Shown here: positions 1 through 7,635 of the stretch, piece by piece | How the letters are laid out: each line of letters opens with the position of its first letter | Position numbering within the stretch: the stretch's first letter is position 1 | From: PALSA-1003 sp963791945 | GTDB taxonomy: Bacteria; Pseudomonadota; Gammaproteobacteria; Burkholderiales; Casimicrobiaceae | Assembly: GCA_963791945.1 (NCBI GenBank) | Contig: CAWBUD010000002.1 | Location: forward strand, 2,542,001 to 2,606,000 | Length of the DNA: 64,000 nt | Direction: 5' to 3' | Program-made: the position numbers and the translations under genes | The notes under the pieces: model-generated | Seen by the model: only the letters and a program-made list of their open reading frames with translations | The model's database searches: none | What the model was told of the DNA's origin: nothing

Positions 1-583
1 GCACGTAGACTTCGATCGCGTTCGAGCTCACTTCCTCTCCCCACTCACAGAGGTGATGCAGGAGCTGCTGCTTGTGCACGAGCTGTCCCGGGCGGTGGAG
101 GAAGAGTTCGAGCAGCCCCAGTTCCCGCGCCGACAGATCGAGCCGCACGCCGTCGAGCTCGGCCACGCGGCCGAGCTGATCGAACGTGAGGCGCCCGTGC
201 CTGACGACCGTGGACGCGCCGGGCATGGCGCGGCGCGTGAGCGCCCGCGCGCGCGCCTCCAGCTCCGCGACCTGAAACGGCTTCACTAGGTAGTCGTCGG
301 CGCCTGCGTCCAGCCCGCGCACTCGGTCGTGCACGCTGTCTAGGCCGGTGAGTACGAGGACGGGCAGTCGCGAATCGCGCGCCCGCAGGCGCTTGAGCAC
401 TTCGAAGCCGGAAAGCTTCGGAAGACTGATGTCGAGGATCAGGAGGTCGAACTCCTGGGTCCCGAGCGCCGCGTCGGCCTCCCCCCCGTTCCTGGCCCAA
501 TCGACGGCATGGCCTGCCTTCCGGAGGGTGCGCTGCAGCCCTTCCGCAAGGCTCGGATCATCTTCCGCGATCAGGATACGCAT
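1..583 (-). CDS. OmpR/PhoB-family response regulator (3' end outside window)
   Basis: About 194 codons are present; the C-terminal end lies beyond the left edge. The protein has an N-terminal receiver domain with acidic pocket D8/D9, phospho-acceptor D51 in LILDISLP, VLTG switch region and conserved Lys in YLVKPF. A winged-helix DNA-binding domain follows and is cut just after VSSNAIEVYV, near the recognition helix. The ATG at 583 follows a strong GGAGGAGG ribosome site, and a TGC-TAGACT extended -10 lies at 626-634 on the reverse strand. The sequence resembles the QseB/TctD branch of two-component regulators. A partner histidine kinase is expected to the left but is not visible, so the signal and regulon are unknown. 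Confidence 0.9.
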   Translation of the reverse strand, partial: MRILIAEDDPSLAEGLQRTLRKAGHAVDWARNGGEADAALGTQEFDLLILDISLPKLSGFEVLKRLRARDSRLPVLVLTGLDSVHDRVRGLDAGADDYLVKPFQVAELEARARALTRRAMPGASTVVRHGRLTFDQLGRVAELDGVRLDLSARELGLLELFLHRPGQLVHKQQLLHHLCEWGEEVSSNAIEVYV

Positions 584-704
584 GCCGCCTCCTCCGTGCG
601 CACCGGACCTATCTCGCTACCGGGCAGTCTAGCACCGCCGTCCGCGGTGAACGCGAGGCATGACGCGGGCCGAGCCGCTGGCTGTCTGCACGCCGGGGGG
701 CGCG

Positions 705-733
705 TTGGAACGACGCGGTCGATGCGGTAGAGT
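705..733 (+). promoter_or_regulatory. Predicted sigma-70 promoter for the phosphoesterase-kinase pair
   Basis: TTGGAA (705-710) and TAGAGT (728-733) are separated by 17 bp, in the gap between two divergent genes. The predicted start of transcription near 740 gives a leader of about 30 nt before the TTG start codon at 770. Confidence 0.45.
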
Positions 734-769
734 GGCCGCTCGCTCGTTGCGGCAAGAAAGCCTCGTCCA

Positions 770-1507
770 TTGATCATCGCCCTGCTCTCCGACGTTCACG
801 CCAACCTCGAGGCGCTGAACGCCTGCCTGAAGCATGCCGCTGCGAGCGGAGCAGCGCGCTACGTCTTTCTGGGCGACCTCGTCGGCTACGGCGCCGATCC
901 GCAATCGGTTGTCGAGATCGTCGCACGCTATGCGGCGGATGGCGCCATCGTCATCAAGGGCAATCACGACGAAGCGGTCGAAAAGACCCCGGGTTACATG
1001 AACGACTCGCTGCGCGCGGTCATCCAGTGGACGCGCCAGACGCTGTCGTCAGACGCCAAGGTGTTCCTGTCCGCCCTGCCGCTACAGGTGCGCGAAGGCG
1101 ATATCCTGTTCGTACACGCGAGCGCCGCGGCGCCCCAGCGCTGGGATTACATCGACAGTCCCGCCGCCGCGCAGCGCTGCATCGAAGCTGCGCGGGCGAC
1201 GTATACGTTCGCCGGACACGTGCATGACCAGGAGCTCTACTTTGAAGCGGGGTCGAAGGTGACGCTGTTCCGCCCCGTGCCCGGCAGCTCCGTGCCGATC
1301 GGCCGTCACCGCCGATGGCTCGCGATCGTGGGGTCGGTCGGGCAGCCGCGAGACAACAATCCTGCGGCCGCGTACGCCCAGTTCGATACCGAGTGTGAAC
1401 GCATCACTTTCCGGCGGATCCCCTACGACCATCTGACCGCGGCGAGGAAGATCGAAGAGGCAGGATTGCCTCTGTCGATTGCATATCGGGTCGCGAAGGG
1501 CGTGTGA
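770..1507 (+). CDS. Calcineurin-like metallophosphoesterase
   Basis: This 245-aa protein is a compact YfcE/MJ0936-type metallophosphoesterase. All metal-binding blocks are present: D8-x-H10 near the N-terminus, GD at 35-36, GNHD at 64-67 and GHVH at 149-152. Such enzymes hydrolyse phosphomonoesters or phosphodiesters with two metal ions; the substrate cannot be told from sequence. No signal peptide is seen, so it is probably cytosolic. The start is a TTG at 770; no in-frame ATG lies nearby that keeps the first metal motif. Its stop codon overlaps the GTG start of the following protein kinase by 4 nt, so the two are translationally coupled and may act on the same phosphorylated targets (inference). 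Confidence 0.85.
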   Translation: MIIALLSDVHANLEALNACLKHAAASGAARYVFLGDLVGYGADPQSVVEIVARYAADGAIVIKGNHDEAVEKTPGYMNDSLRAVIQWTRQTLSSDAKVFLSALPLQVREGDILFVHASAAAPQRWDYIDSPAAAQRCIEAARATYTFAGHVHDQELYFEAGSKVTLFRPVPGSSVPIGRHRRWLAIVGSVGQPRDNNPAAAYAQFDTECERITFRRIPYDHLTAARKIEEAGLPLSIAYRVAKGV

Positions 1508-2943
1508 GCTCTGGTCTCGCAGTCGCCGGGCGGTACACCACCGGGGCCGAGCTCGATGGCTTCACGCTCGGCGAGCGCATTCATTCAGGCGCGATGGGAC
1601 ACATCTTCCGCGTCACGGGAAGGCAGTCGGGATTTCCGATGATCATGAAGGTCCCACGCGTGGGACCGGGCGAATCGGGCGAGGGGATCATCAATTTCGA
1701 AACCGAAGCGATGCTGTTGCCGGCTCTGACCGGTCCCCACGTTCCGCGGTTCGTGGCTGCGGGAAGCCTGGCGAGCACGCCGTATCTGGTGGCCGAATGG
1801 GTCGAGGGCGAGAGCCTCGGGCACGTCCTGGCCCGCGAGCGATTGAGCGCGTCTGAAACCGCGCGCATCGGCGCTGCGGTCGCCGATGCCGTTCACAGCC
1901 TGCATCTGCAGGACGCGATCCATCTCGACCTGAAGCCCGACAACGTGATTGTCAAGACGAACGGCGAGGTAGTGCTCATCGATTTCGGCATCGCCTATCA
2001 CGCCCACTTCCCGGACTTGCTTGCCGAGGAGCAGCGCTTCGCGGCCGGATCGGCGCCCTACATCTCGCCCGAGCAGGTGCTCGGGCTTCGCTCGGATCCG
2101 CGCAGCGATATCTTCGCCCTGGGCGCCTTGCTCTACGAGATGGCGACCGGCAAGCTGCCGTTCGGCGTACCGGCCACGATGGCGGGGCTGCGCGACCGGC
2201 TCTGGCGGGATCCGATCCCGCCGCGCGCGCGCGCGCCGGACGTGCCGGAGTGGTTGCAGGAGATCATCCTGCGCTGTCTTGAGCCCAGGCCGGAGGGGCG
2301 CTACCAGTCGGCCGCGCATGTCGCGTTCGATCTGCGCAACCCCGGTCAGGTGGCTCTGACCCGGCGCGCCGCGAAGGCGACTCAGGCAGGCTTCTTCGAC
2401 CAGGCACGGCGCTGGTGGCATAGCCGCAAGACGCATCCGGCTCCACGGCGCCTGCCCAAGTCGCAGGTCGCAGCGACGCCCATCATCATGGTCGCCGTCG
2501 ATACCGGCAATCCCGACGACGAGCGCCAGCCCGCGCTGCAGCGAGCGACCGCGGAACTGCTCTCGCTCTCGGCGGAATTCCGGCTGATCTGCGTGTCGGT
2601 GATCGCCCACACGGTTGCGGCGGAGAGCTCGATCGACGGAGAGACCGCCTCGGGCATCTACCTCGACCATCTGGCACGGCTGCGGCACTGGGTCGAGCCG
2701 CTCCGCCTGCCGCCTCGGCGGTTGTCGCTGCACGTGATCGAATCGGCGAACCCCGAAAGCGCGCTCCTGGAGTTCGCCCGCAACAATCACGTCGATCTGA
2801 TCGTGCTCGGCGCTCCGCACCCCTCGCAGCTCGGCCTGGCATGGTGGCGGTCGGTCGCGTCGCGCGTCACCGCCAACGCTTACTGCAGCGTGCACGTCGT
2901 GCGCGTGCCGGAGCGCGGGGATTCGAGAACCGGCGAGCGGTGA
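1504..2943 (+). CDS. Ser/Thr protein kinase fused to a UspA domain
   Basis: The 479-aa protein has a Hanks-type kinase domain at about residues 20-275 and a universal stress protein domain at about 325-470. Kinase features are the glycine-rich loop HSGAMG, ATP-anchoring K49, catalytic HLDLKPDN (D142), metal-binding DFG (160-162) and SAPYISPEQ. The catalytic loop reads HLD rather than HRD, so it is a non-RD kinase. The C-terminal part begins TPIIMVAVDTG and contains VDLIVLGAPH, typical of Usp folds; a nucleotide-binding G-x2-G-x9-G pattern is not clear. No transmembrane segment is seen. It is expected to phosphorylate proteins on Ser/Thr, with the Usp domain as a possible sensor. The GTG start overlaps the upstream phosphoesterase stop by 4 nt. 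Confidence 0.9.
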   Translation: MSSGLAVAGRYTTGAELDGFTLGERIHSGAMGHIFRVTGRQSGFPMIMKVPRVGPGESGEGIINFETEAMLLPALTGPHVPRFVAAGSLASTPYLVAEWVEGESLGHVLARERLSASETARIGAAVADAVHSLHLQDAIHLDLKPDNVIVKTNGEVVLIDFGIAYHAHFPDLLAEEQRFAAGSAPYISPEQVLGLRSDPRSDIFALGALLYEMATGKLPFGVPATMAGLRDRLWRDPIPPRARAPDVPEWLQEIILRCLEPRPEGRYQSAAHVAFDLRNPGQVALTRRAAKATQAGFFDQARRWWHSRKTHPAPRRLPKSQVAATPIIMVAVDTGNPDDERQPALQRATAELLSLSAEFRLICVSVIAHTVAAESSIDGETASGIYLDHLARLRHWVEPLRLPPRRLSLHVIESANPESALLEFARNNHVDLIVLGAPHPSQLGLAWWRSVASRVTANAYCSVHVVRVPERGDSRTGER

Positions 2944-2977
2944 TTCGCCTCCGTAGAGCCCGGGTTCGTGCCACGCC

Positions 2978-3763
2978 TCAACGATCGCACAGCGGGAGCG
3001 AGACAGCCTGCAGCACCCTTCCGGTGGACTCGTCTTCGACCAACGCGACGACCGATAACGGCCCCGCGTCCCCCGGCAGCGGCAGCACGACGCGCTCCTG
3101 CGCTTCTCCGGCAAGATCGAAGCGAGCACGTTCGGTGCGCCATTGCCGCACCACGTGATCGTGCGCGAGACGCCTGCCGGCGTTCTCGCCCGCCTTCACG
3201 TCGCTCGCCAAGCCATCCTGGACCAGCGCGACGGCGATCGCCGCGTGGGCGCGGTCGCCCGCTTCGCCAACGCGTACGCGAACGTCGACCGTCGCGGCGC
3301 CGCGCTCGACCGGCGCGGCGACAAGGTCGATCTTCGCGCGAGCCGGCTTGGCGTTGATCGCGGCGATCGCCGCCACGGGCTGCCCGGTCGCGCGCCAAGC
3401 CGGGAAGTCCTCACCCTGCAGCAGGATCTGTGGCGTGTAGACGAAAGGCGCGCGTTGCCGCGCCGCCTGCTCGCGCTGTCGGGCCGTGTACGCCGAGCTG
3501 CCGAAGCGGTCGCGCCAGCCCAGGCGGTCCCAGTAATCGACGTGGAATGCGAGCTCCACGGCATGGCTCGCGTCGACGCTTCGCGCGAGCCCGGAAAACC
3601 AGCGATCGGCCGGCGGGCAGCTGTCGCAGCCTTCGGACGTGTACAGCTCGAAGAGTGCGATCTGGTGGTCCGCGCTGCCGGCGTGGCATTGAGCGGCGAC
3701 TGCCACTGGAAAAGCCGCGATGGCCAGCGCGGCGAATACGTTCAGCGGGGCACGGACGCTCAC
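2978..3763 (-). CDS. DUF1223 secreted thioredoxin-like protein
   Basis: This 261-aa protein starts with a clear signal peptide (hydrophobic residues 7-24, cleavage near VAAQC) and contains the DUF1223 signature YTSEGCDSCPPADRW, with a CxxC pair in a thioredoxin-like setting. It is therefore expected to be periplasmic. Members of this family are uncharacterised; a redox role is suggested by fold only. The GTG start at 3763 has AGGAG about 9 nt upstream. The gene is convergent with the kinase gene on its left, with only about 30 bp between them, and stands alone as a transcription unit. Confidence 0.85.
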   Translation of the reverse strand: MSVRAPLNVFAALAIAAFPVAVAAQCHAGSADHQIALFELYTSEGCDSCPPADRWFSGLARSVDASHAVELAFHVDYWDRLGWRDRFGSSAYTARQREQAARQRAPFVYTPQILLQGEDFPAWRATGQPVAAIAAINAKPARAKIDLVAAPVERGAATVDVRVRVGEAGDRAHAAIAVALVQDGLASDVKAGENAGRRLAHDHVVRQWRTERARFDLAGEAQERVVLPLPGDAGPLSVVALVEDESTGRVLQAVSLPLCDR

Positions 3764-3919
3764 TGCCTTCGCTCCTGTAGGGTTGATCGTGAGCTTGGTC
3801 GACGCGGCGGGCGGAAGCCTTACGCCCGGTCGCCGGACCTGGTGCGCCCGTGTGCTAGCATGACACGTCCCGATCGAATGCGTCGCCCCCGCGGATCCAC
3901 CGTATCAAGGAGATGAGTC

Positions 3920-4180
3920 ATGGGCATCATGCACATCATCGGTATGATCATCGTCGGATTCATCGTCGGCTTGCTCGCCCGATTCGTCTACCCGGGCCCC
4001 GTGCCGATGGGATTTTGGATGACTGTGGCGATCGGCATCGGCGGCTCACTCGTGGGCGGGATCGTCAGCAGCCTGCTGTGGCGCAGCGCCGACGGCAAGT
4101 TCCATCCCGCGGGCTGGTTCCTGTCGTTGATCGGCGCGCTTGTTCTGCTCTGGGCGTACATCAACTTCCTGGCCAAGTAA
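3920..4180 (+). CDS. GlsB/YeaQ/YmgE-family stress membrane protein
   Basis: This 86-aa, glycine-rich hydrophobic protein has three predicted membrane segments. It shows the family pattern IVGFIVGLLARFVYPG near the N-terminus and an internal GIGGSLVGG glycine motif. The family includes general-stress-induced, transglycosylase-associated membrane proteins of unknown mechanism. The ATG at 3920 has an AAGGAG ribosome site 9 nt upstream. A TGC-TAGCAT extended -10 at 3853-3861 is a plausible promoter element. The gene stands alone before ada. Confidence 0.85.
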   Translation: MGIMHIIGMIIVGFIVGLLARFVYPGPVPMGFWMTVAIGIGGSLVGGIVSSLLWRSADGKFHPAGWFLSLIGALVLLWAYINFLAK

Positions 4181-4216
4181 CACTGCGCGATCGGCGAATC
4201 GCGGACCCGCGGCTCC

Positions 4217-4233
4217 CGGCGCCTTCGGCGCCG
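4217..4233 (+). terminator. Small GC-rich hairpin after the GlsB-like gene
   Basis: CGGCGCC (4217-4223) pairs with GGCGCCG (4227-4233) around a 3-nt loop, followed by AATTTC. The T-run is short, so terminator function is uncertain. Confidence 0.3.
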
Positions 4234-4277
4234 AATTTCACGCCCGAATTTCGACGACGGCCGATTCCGGCCGCACC

Positions 4278-4283
4278 TATAAT
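4278..4283 (+). promoter_or_regulatory. -10 element TATAAT directly upstream of ada
   Basis: A perfect TATAAT ends 7 nt before the ada ATG at 4291, so transcription should start at or next to the start codon (leaderless mRNA). I see no convincing -35 hexamer at 16-18 bp spacing, which would fit activator-dependent expression such as Ada autoregulation (inference). Confidence 0.5.
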
Positions 4284-4290
4284 TCGCGTC

Positions 4291-5415
4291 ATGTTCAAGC
4301 TCAATCTCCCATCGCCTGAAGTGATGTACAAGGCTCTGGTCGATCACGATCCGACCTTCGAAGGCATCTTCTACGTCGGCGTAGCGACCACGGGCATCTT
4401 CTGCCGGCCCACCTGTCGCGTTCGCACGCCGAAGCGGGAAAACGTCGAATTCTTCCCCTCGGCAAGCGAAGCGCTCCACGCCGGCTTCCGGCCCTGCCGG
4501 CGCTGCCGGCCGCTGGAGCGAGCCGGCAACGCGTCGCCGGTGGTGGAGCGACTGCTCGCCGAAGTGGAGTCCGAGCCCACCGGCCGGCTGCGCGACGCCG
4601 ATCTCGAACGCCGGGGCATCGACCCTTCGACCGCGCGGCGGGCTTTCAAGCGCTACTGCGGCATGACCTTTCAAGCCTATCATCGCGCACGGCGCATGGG
4701 CCTCGCGCTCGCCGGCGTGCGCCAGGGAAAATCCATGCTCGACCTCCAGCTCGACCACGGTTTCGAATCCGGTAGCGGCTTCCGCGGCGCCTTTAACCGT
4801 CTGCTTGGTACGGCGCCCAGCCGTGCACATGGCGTCGATTGCCTGTACGCGCGCTGGATCGAGACGCCCCTCGGGCCGATGCTCGCGCTGGCGGACGATC
4901 ACGGGCTCGTGCTGCTGGAGTTCGTCGACCGCCGCGGCCTCGAGCGCGAGCTGGAGACGCTGCAGCGCAAGCTCAAGCGGACCATTCTTCCGGGCCCGCA
5001 TCGTTACCTGGATCAGATCGACGCCGACCTGCAGGCGTATTTTGCCGGCCGCTCGTTCGAGTTCCGCACGCCGATCGCTGTTGGCGGATCCCCTTTTCAG
5101 CATGCCGTCTGGGAGGCGCTGCTGCAGATTCCGCCGGGGGCCACGCGCTCGTACGCGGAAATTGCCGCGGCGGTGGGCAAGCCCGCCGCGGTGCGGGCGG
5201 TCGGACGCGCAAACGGCGACAACCCCCTGTGCCTCGTCGTTCCGTGCCATCGCGTGATCGGCGCCGATGGAACGCTTACCGGCTACGGCGGCGGATTGTG
5301 GCGCAAGCAGTGGCTGCTCGAGCACGAGCGCAAGCATGTCGGAGGGCGCGGGCAGCTGCCTCTCGACGTCGAAGCGCAGACGAAGTCCGTTCCGGCGCTC
5401 GCCAGCGCCACGTAG
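4291..5415 (+). CDS. ada: Bifunctional Ada: alkylation-response activator / O6-methylguanine-DNA methyltransferase
   Basis: The 374-aa protein has three parts. The N-terminal zinc/methylphosphotriester domain carries C38, C42, C69 and C72, the same numbering as E. coli Ada, which supports this start. An AraC-type helix-turn-helix region covers about residues 85-185. The C-terminal methyltransferase has the PCHRV active site with C319. The protein transfers methyl groups irreversibly from DNA phosphotriesters and O6-methylguanine to its own cysteines; once methylated at Cys38, E. coli Ada activates alkylation-repair genes. The start lies 7 nt after a TATAAT box, so the message may be leaderless. 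ATG 4324 is a less likely start because it would shift the cysteine numbering. A DMT exporter gene follows after 3 bp. Confidence 0.96.
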   Translation: MFKLNLPSPEVMYKALVDHDPTFEGIFYVGVATTGIFCRPTCRVRTPKRENVEFFPSASEALHAGFRPCRRCRPLERAGNASPVVERLLAEVESEPTGRLRDADLERRGIDPSTARRAFKRYCGMTFQAYHRARRMGLALAGVRQGKSMLDLQLDHGFESGSGFRGAFNRLLGTAPSRAHGVDCLYARWIETPLGPMLALADDHGLVLLEFVDRRGLERELETLQRKLKRTILPGPHRYLDQIDADLQAYFAGRSFEFRTPIAVGGSPFQHAVWEALLQIPPGATRSYAEIAAAVGKPAAVRAVGRANGDNPLCLVVPCHRVIGADGTLTGYGGGLWRKQWLLEHERKHVGGRGQLPLDVEAQTKSVPALASAT

Positions 5416-5418
5416 GCC

Positions 5419-6360
5419 ATGCCCGCAACCGATGTCGCCCGGCTCCTGCTGCTGGCCGGGCTGTGGGGAGGCTCGTTCGTCTTCATCCGCGTCGCGGTTG
5501 CCGGCCTGGGGCCGCTGTGCCTCGCTTTTTCGCGCGTGACGATCGCCTTCGCGACACTGTTCGTGCTCGCCGTCTTCCAGCGAGCCGTGCCACCCCTGCG
5601 CGAGCGCTGGCGAGACTACCTCGTCGTCGGGACCGTGAATTCCGCCTTGCCGTTCGCCTTCTACGCCTTTGCCGAACAGTACTTGAGCGCCTCCACCGCC
5701 GCGATCCTCAACGCCACCAGCCCCTTCTTCGGCGCGCTGGTAGCCGCACTGTGGCTCAAGGAACGGCTCACCTTGCGCCAGCTCGCAGGGATGGGCCTGG
5801 GAGCGGGGGGTGTGGTCTGGGTCGTCGGCTGGCATGCGGGCCCGGTTTCGTCAGCCGTTGTGGTGGCCACCCTCGCGTGCCTCGGAGCTGCGCTTTGCTA
5901 CGGCATCGGCGGCGTTTACGCCAAAGTGCGCATGAGCGGCGTCCCCACCGTTGCCATCGCACTCTACAGCCAGCTTGGAGCGGCGATCGCGCTCGCACCG
6001 GCAACGGCTGCGGGCCCGTTGCCGGCGCTGCCGAGCCCGCTGGTCGTGGCGAACGTGCTGGCGCTCGCGATCGGCTCGACCGCCTACGCGTACCGGCTCT
6101 ACTTCCGGTTGATCGCGAATATCGGGCCGACGCGGGCCCTGACCGTCACGTTTCTCATTCCGCTGTTCGGCGTATTGTGGGGCGTTGCACTGCTGGGCGA
6201 GCCATTGAGCCGCAGCATGCTGTCCGGCGGCATGCTGATTCTCGCGGGGACCTGGCTCGCGACGCGTGGTTCGACGCTGCCTCGCCGGCGCGAGCCGGCA
6301 AGGCCTGATCAGACCAGTTCCGCCGCCGGACCGAGGACCTGTGTGCGCAGCTCGCGATAG
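5419..6360 (+). CDS. DMT-superfamily (EamA) transporter
   Basis: This 313-aa integral membrane protein has about ten hydrophobic segments forming two EamA repeats. WGGSFVFIRVAVAG in the first and a proline-rich helix in the second are typical of drug/metabolite exporters. The substrate cannot be predicted. It starts 3 bp after ada and is probably co-transcribed with it. The last 17 or so residues are arginine-rich and unrelated to the family; that segment lies antisense to the end of the convergent DUF2726 gene, with which it overlaps by 52 bp. The reading frame probably extended into its neighbour after loss of an earlier stop. Confidence 0.88.
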   Translation: MPATDVARLLLLAGLWGGSFVFIRVAVAGLGPLCLAFSRVTIAFATLFVLAVFQRAVPPLRERWRDYLVVGTVNSALPFAFYAFAEQYLSASTAAILNATSPFFGALVAALWLKERLTLRQLAGMGLGAGGVVWVVGWHAGPVSSAVVVATLACLGAALCYGIGGVYAKVRMSGVPTVAIALYSQLGAAIALAPATAAGPLPALPSPLVVANVLALAIGSTAYAYRLYFRLIANIGPTRALTVTFLIPLFGVLWGVALLGEPLSRSMLSGGMLILAGTWLATRGSTLPRRREPARPDQTSSAAGPRTCVRSSR

Positions 6361-6899
6361 CGCGGAAGCGTCGGCGGGTAGACGCAGATGTACTTCACCT
6401 GCGCGGCTTGCAGACAGCGTTGCTTGATGATCTCGAGCTTCTGGTCGCGCGGGTTCTGCACCTGCTCGGGCTCTTTCGCGTCGATGATCGCCACGATCGT
6501 CATGTCGCGATCGCACACCACGAAGCCCACGTGCTGGTTGGCGATCTTGCGGAAGGCGCGCAGCCGTTCCATCCCCTGCGGACCGATCTTGACCTGCAGG
6601 ACGTCGGCCAGCCGGACCCGGGCGAAGATCTCGTGGCGGGGAAACGCGGCTTTGAGCAGCAGATAGACCACGTTTTCGGCCTTGGAGAGGAAACGCGGCC
6701 GAAGCAGGTACAAGCCGGGCACCTCGGCGCTGGAAAGCAGCCGCGTGGTTTCGCCCTCTGTCCACTGCGCGGCGGTGCTCTGCGTGTCCGCGCCAAGCTG
6801 GTCGGGCCTTTTTTCACCGCGGCTGCGGCGCATCAAGCCGACGAGCACGAATACGATCAGCGTGCCGATGGCGAGCGCGAACAGCATCCCCGAGGTCAT
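6309..6899 (-). CDS. DUF2726 membrane-anchored protein
   Basis: This 196-aa protein has one N-terminal transmembrane helix (about residues 4-20) followed by a cytosolic DUF2726 domain at about 65-180. Family features include LLRPRFLSKAENVVYLLL, an FVVCDRDMTIVAIID core and EIIKQRC. DUF2726 resembles restriction-endonuclease-like or topoisomerase-associated folds; its function here is unknown. The ATG at 6899 is preferred over upstream starts because GGAGAGGAG sits 9 nt before it and the helix follows directly. The 3' end overlaps the convergent DMT gene. Confidence 0.82.
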   Translation of the reverse strand: MTSGMLFALAIGTLIVFVLVGLMRRSRGEKRPDQLGADTQSTAAQWTEGETTRLLSSAEVPGLYLLRPRFLSKAENVVYLLLKAAFPRHEIFARVRLADVLQVKIGPQGMERLRAFRKIANQHVGFVVCDRDMTIVAIIDAKEPEQVQNPRDQKLEIIKQRCLQAAQVKYICVYPPTLPRYRELRTQVLGPAAELV

Positions 6900-7060
6900 G
6901 CGACCGGGCTCCTCTCCCGTCGTGGTCCGTCGCGCCTCGCGGTAGCGGGTGCTTGACGTCGTCGGCGCGTCGAGCACCTGCACCCGGCGCGGGCCGTGCG
7001 GAACGCCGCCAAGTCTAATGCATTTTGCGTGCCGTGGGGCGCTCGGATGCCCTGCAACGC

Positions 7061-7066
7061 TAGAAT
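7061..7066 (+). promoter_or_regulatory. -10 element TAGAAT directly upstream of the PCuAC-like gene
   Basis: TAGAAT ends 7 nt before the ATG at 7074, predicting a leaderless transcript. No good -35 is visible at standard spacing. Confidence 0.4.
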
Positions 7067-7073
7067 GCCGCGC

Positions 7074-7547
7074 ATGGCTCTTGCAAATCCCCCGCTACTG
7101 CGCCGGTGTCGGCTCGCTTGGGGATGCACTCTCGCGCTCGTGCTGTGCCCCGATCCCGCCGGCGCGCACGGTCTGTTCACCGTGAATCAACCATGGGTCA
7201 GGCCCGGGACGCGGACGTCCGAGGCCTACATGGTTCTCACCAGCAGCGAAGGCGCGAAACTGATCGACGTCCGGTCGAGCGTCGCCGGCGGAGCGCGCCT
7301 GCATGGAGCACGCGGTGGAATCGTGCCTGCGCTCGCGCTGCCGGCCGGCCAAACGGTGGCACTGCGACCGGGCGGCGAGCACATCACACTGGTCCGGCTC
7401 ACCCATCCGCTCAAGCTCGGCGAACGCGTGCCCTTGCTGCTCACCATTGAAGCGGCGTACGGTGCGCGTCAGGAGATCGCAGTCGACGCCGAAGTGCGCA
7501 AGGAGTCGCCGGTGGAGGCGGAGTTACGCGCGCACCGGCATCAATGA
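7074..7547 (+). CDS. Periplasmic PCu(A)C-like copper chaperone homologue
   Basis: This 157-aa protein has an arginine-bearing signal peptide (residues 1-33, cleavage near PAGAHG) and a PCu(A)C-type cupredoxin-like fold: QPWVRPGTRTSEAYMVL at the start of the mature protein and LRPGGEHITLVRL later. PCu(A)C proteins deliver Cu(I) to cytochrome oxidase using two His and two Met ligands. Here the conserved GG-x-H is present, but the usual Met two residues after it is Thr, and the first H-x-M-type site reads GARLHGAR. Metal binding may therefore be altered. No copper or oxidase gene is adjacent. The ATG at 7074 is chosen because it opens the signal peptide and lies 7 nt after a TAGAAT box. Confidence 0.75.
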   Translation: MALANPPLLRRCRLAWGCTLALVLCPDPAGAHGLFTVNQPWVRPGTRTSEAYMVLTSSEGAKLIDVRSSVAGGARLHGARGGIVPALALPAGQTVALRPGGEHITLVRLTHPLKLGERVPLLLTIEAAYGARQEIAVDAEVRKESPVEAELRAHRHQ

Positions 7548-7581
7548 AGCGACAGGCTGCCCGCCGGAGCGTTAATCCGGC

Positions 7582-7611
7582 TTGCCCGGGGGGGCGTCCC
7601 TTCCCTAGAAT
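7582..7611 (+). promoter_or_regulatory. Predicted sigma-70 promoter for the PagL-like gene
   Basis: TTGCCC (7582-7587) and TAGAAT (7606-7611) are separated by 18 bp, giving a start near 7618 and a short leader containing the AAGGGGACAGGGG ribosome site. Confidence 0.5.
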
Positions 7612-7635
7612 GCGTCGGTCGCAAGGGGACAGGGG

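Noticed and set aside
3988..5835. Long reverse-strand ORF antisense to ada and the transporter
   Set aside because: It has no recognisable motif, while ada on the + strand has every catalytic residue.
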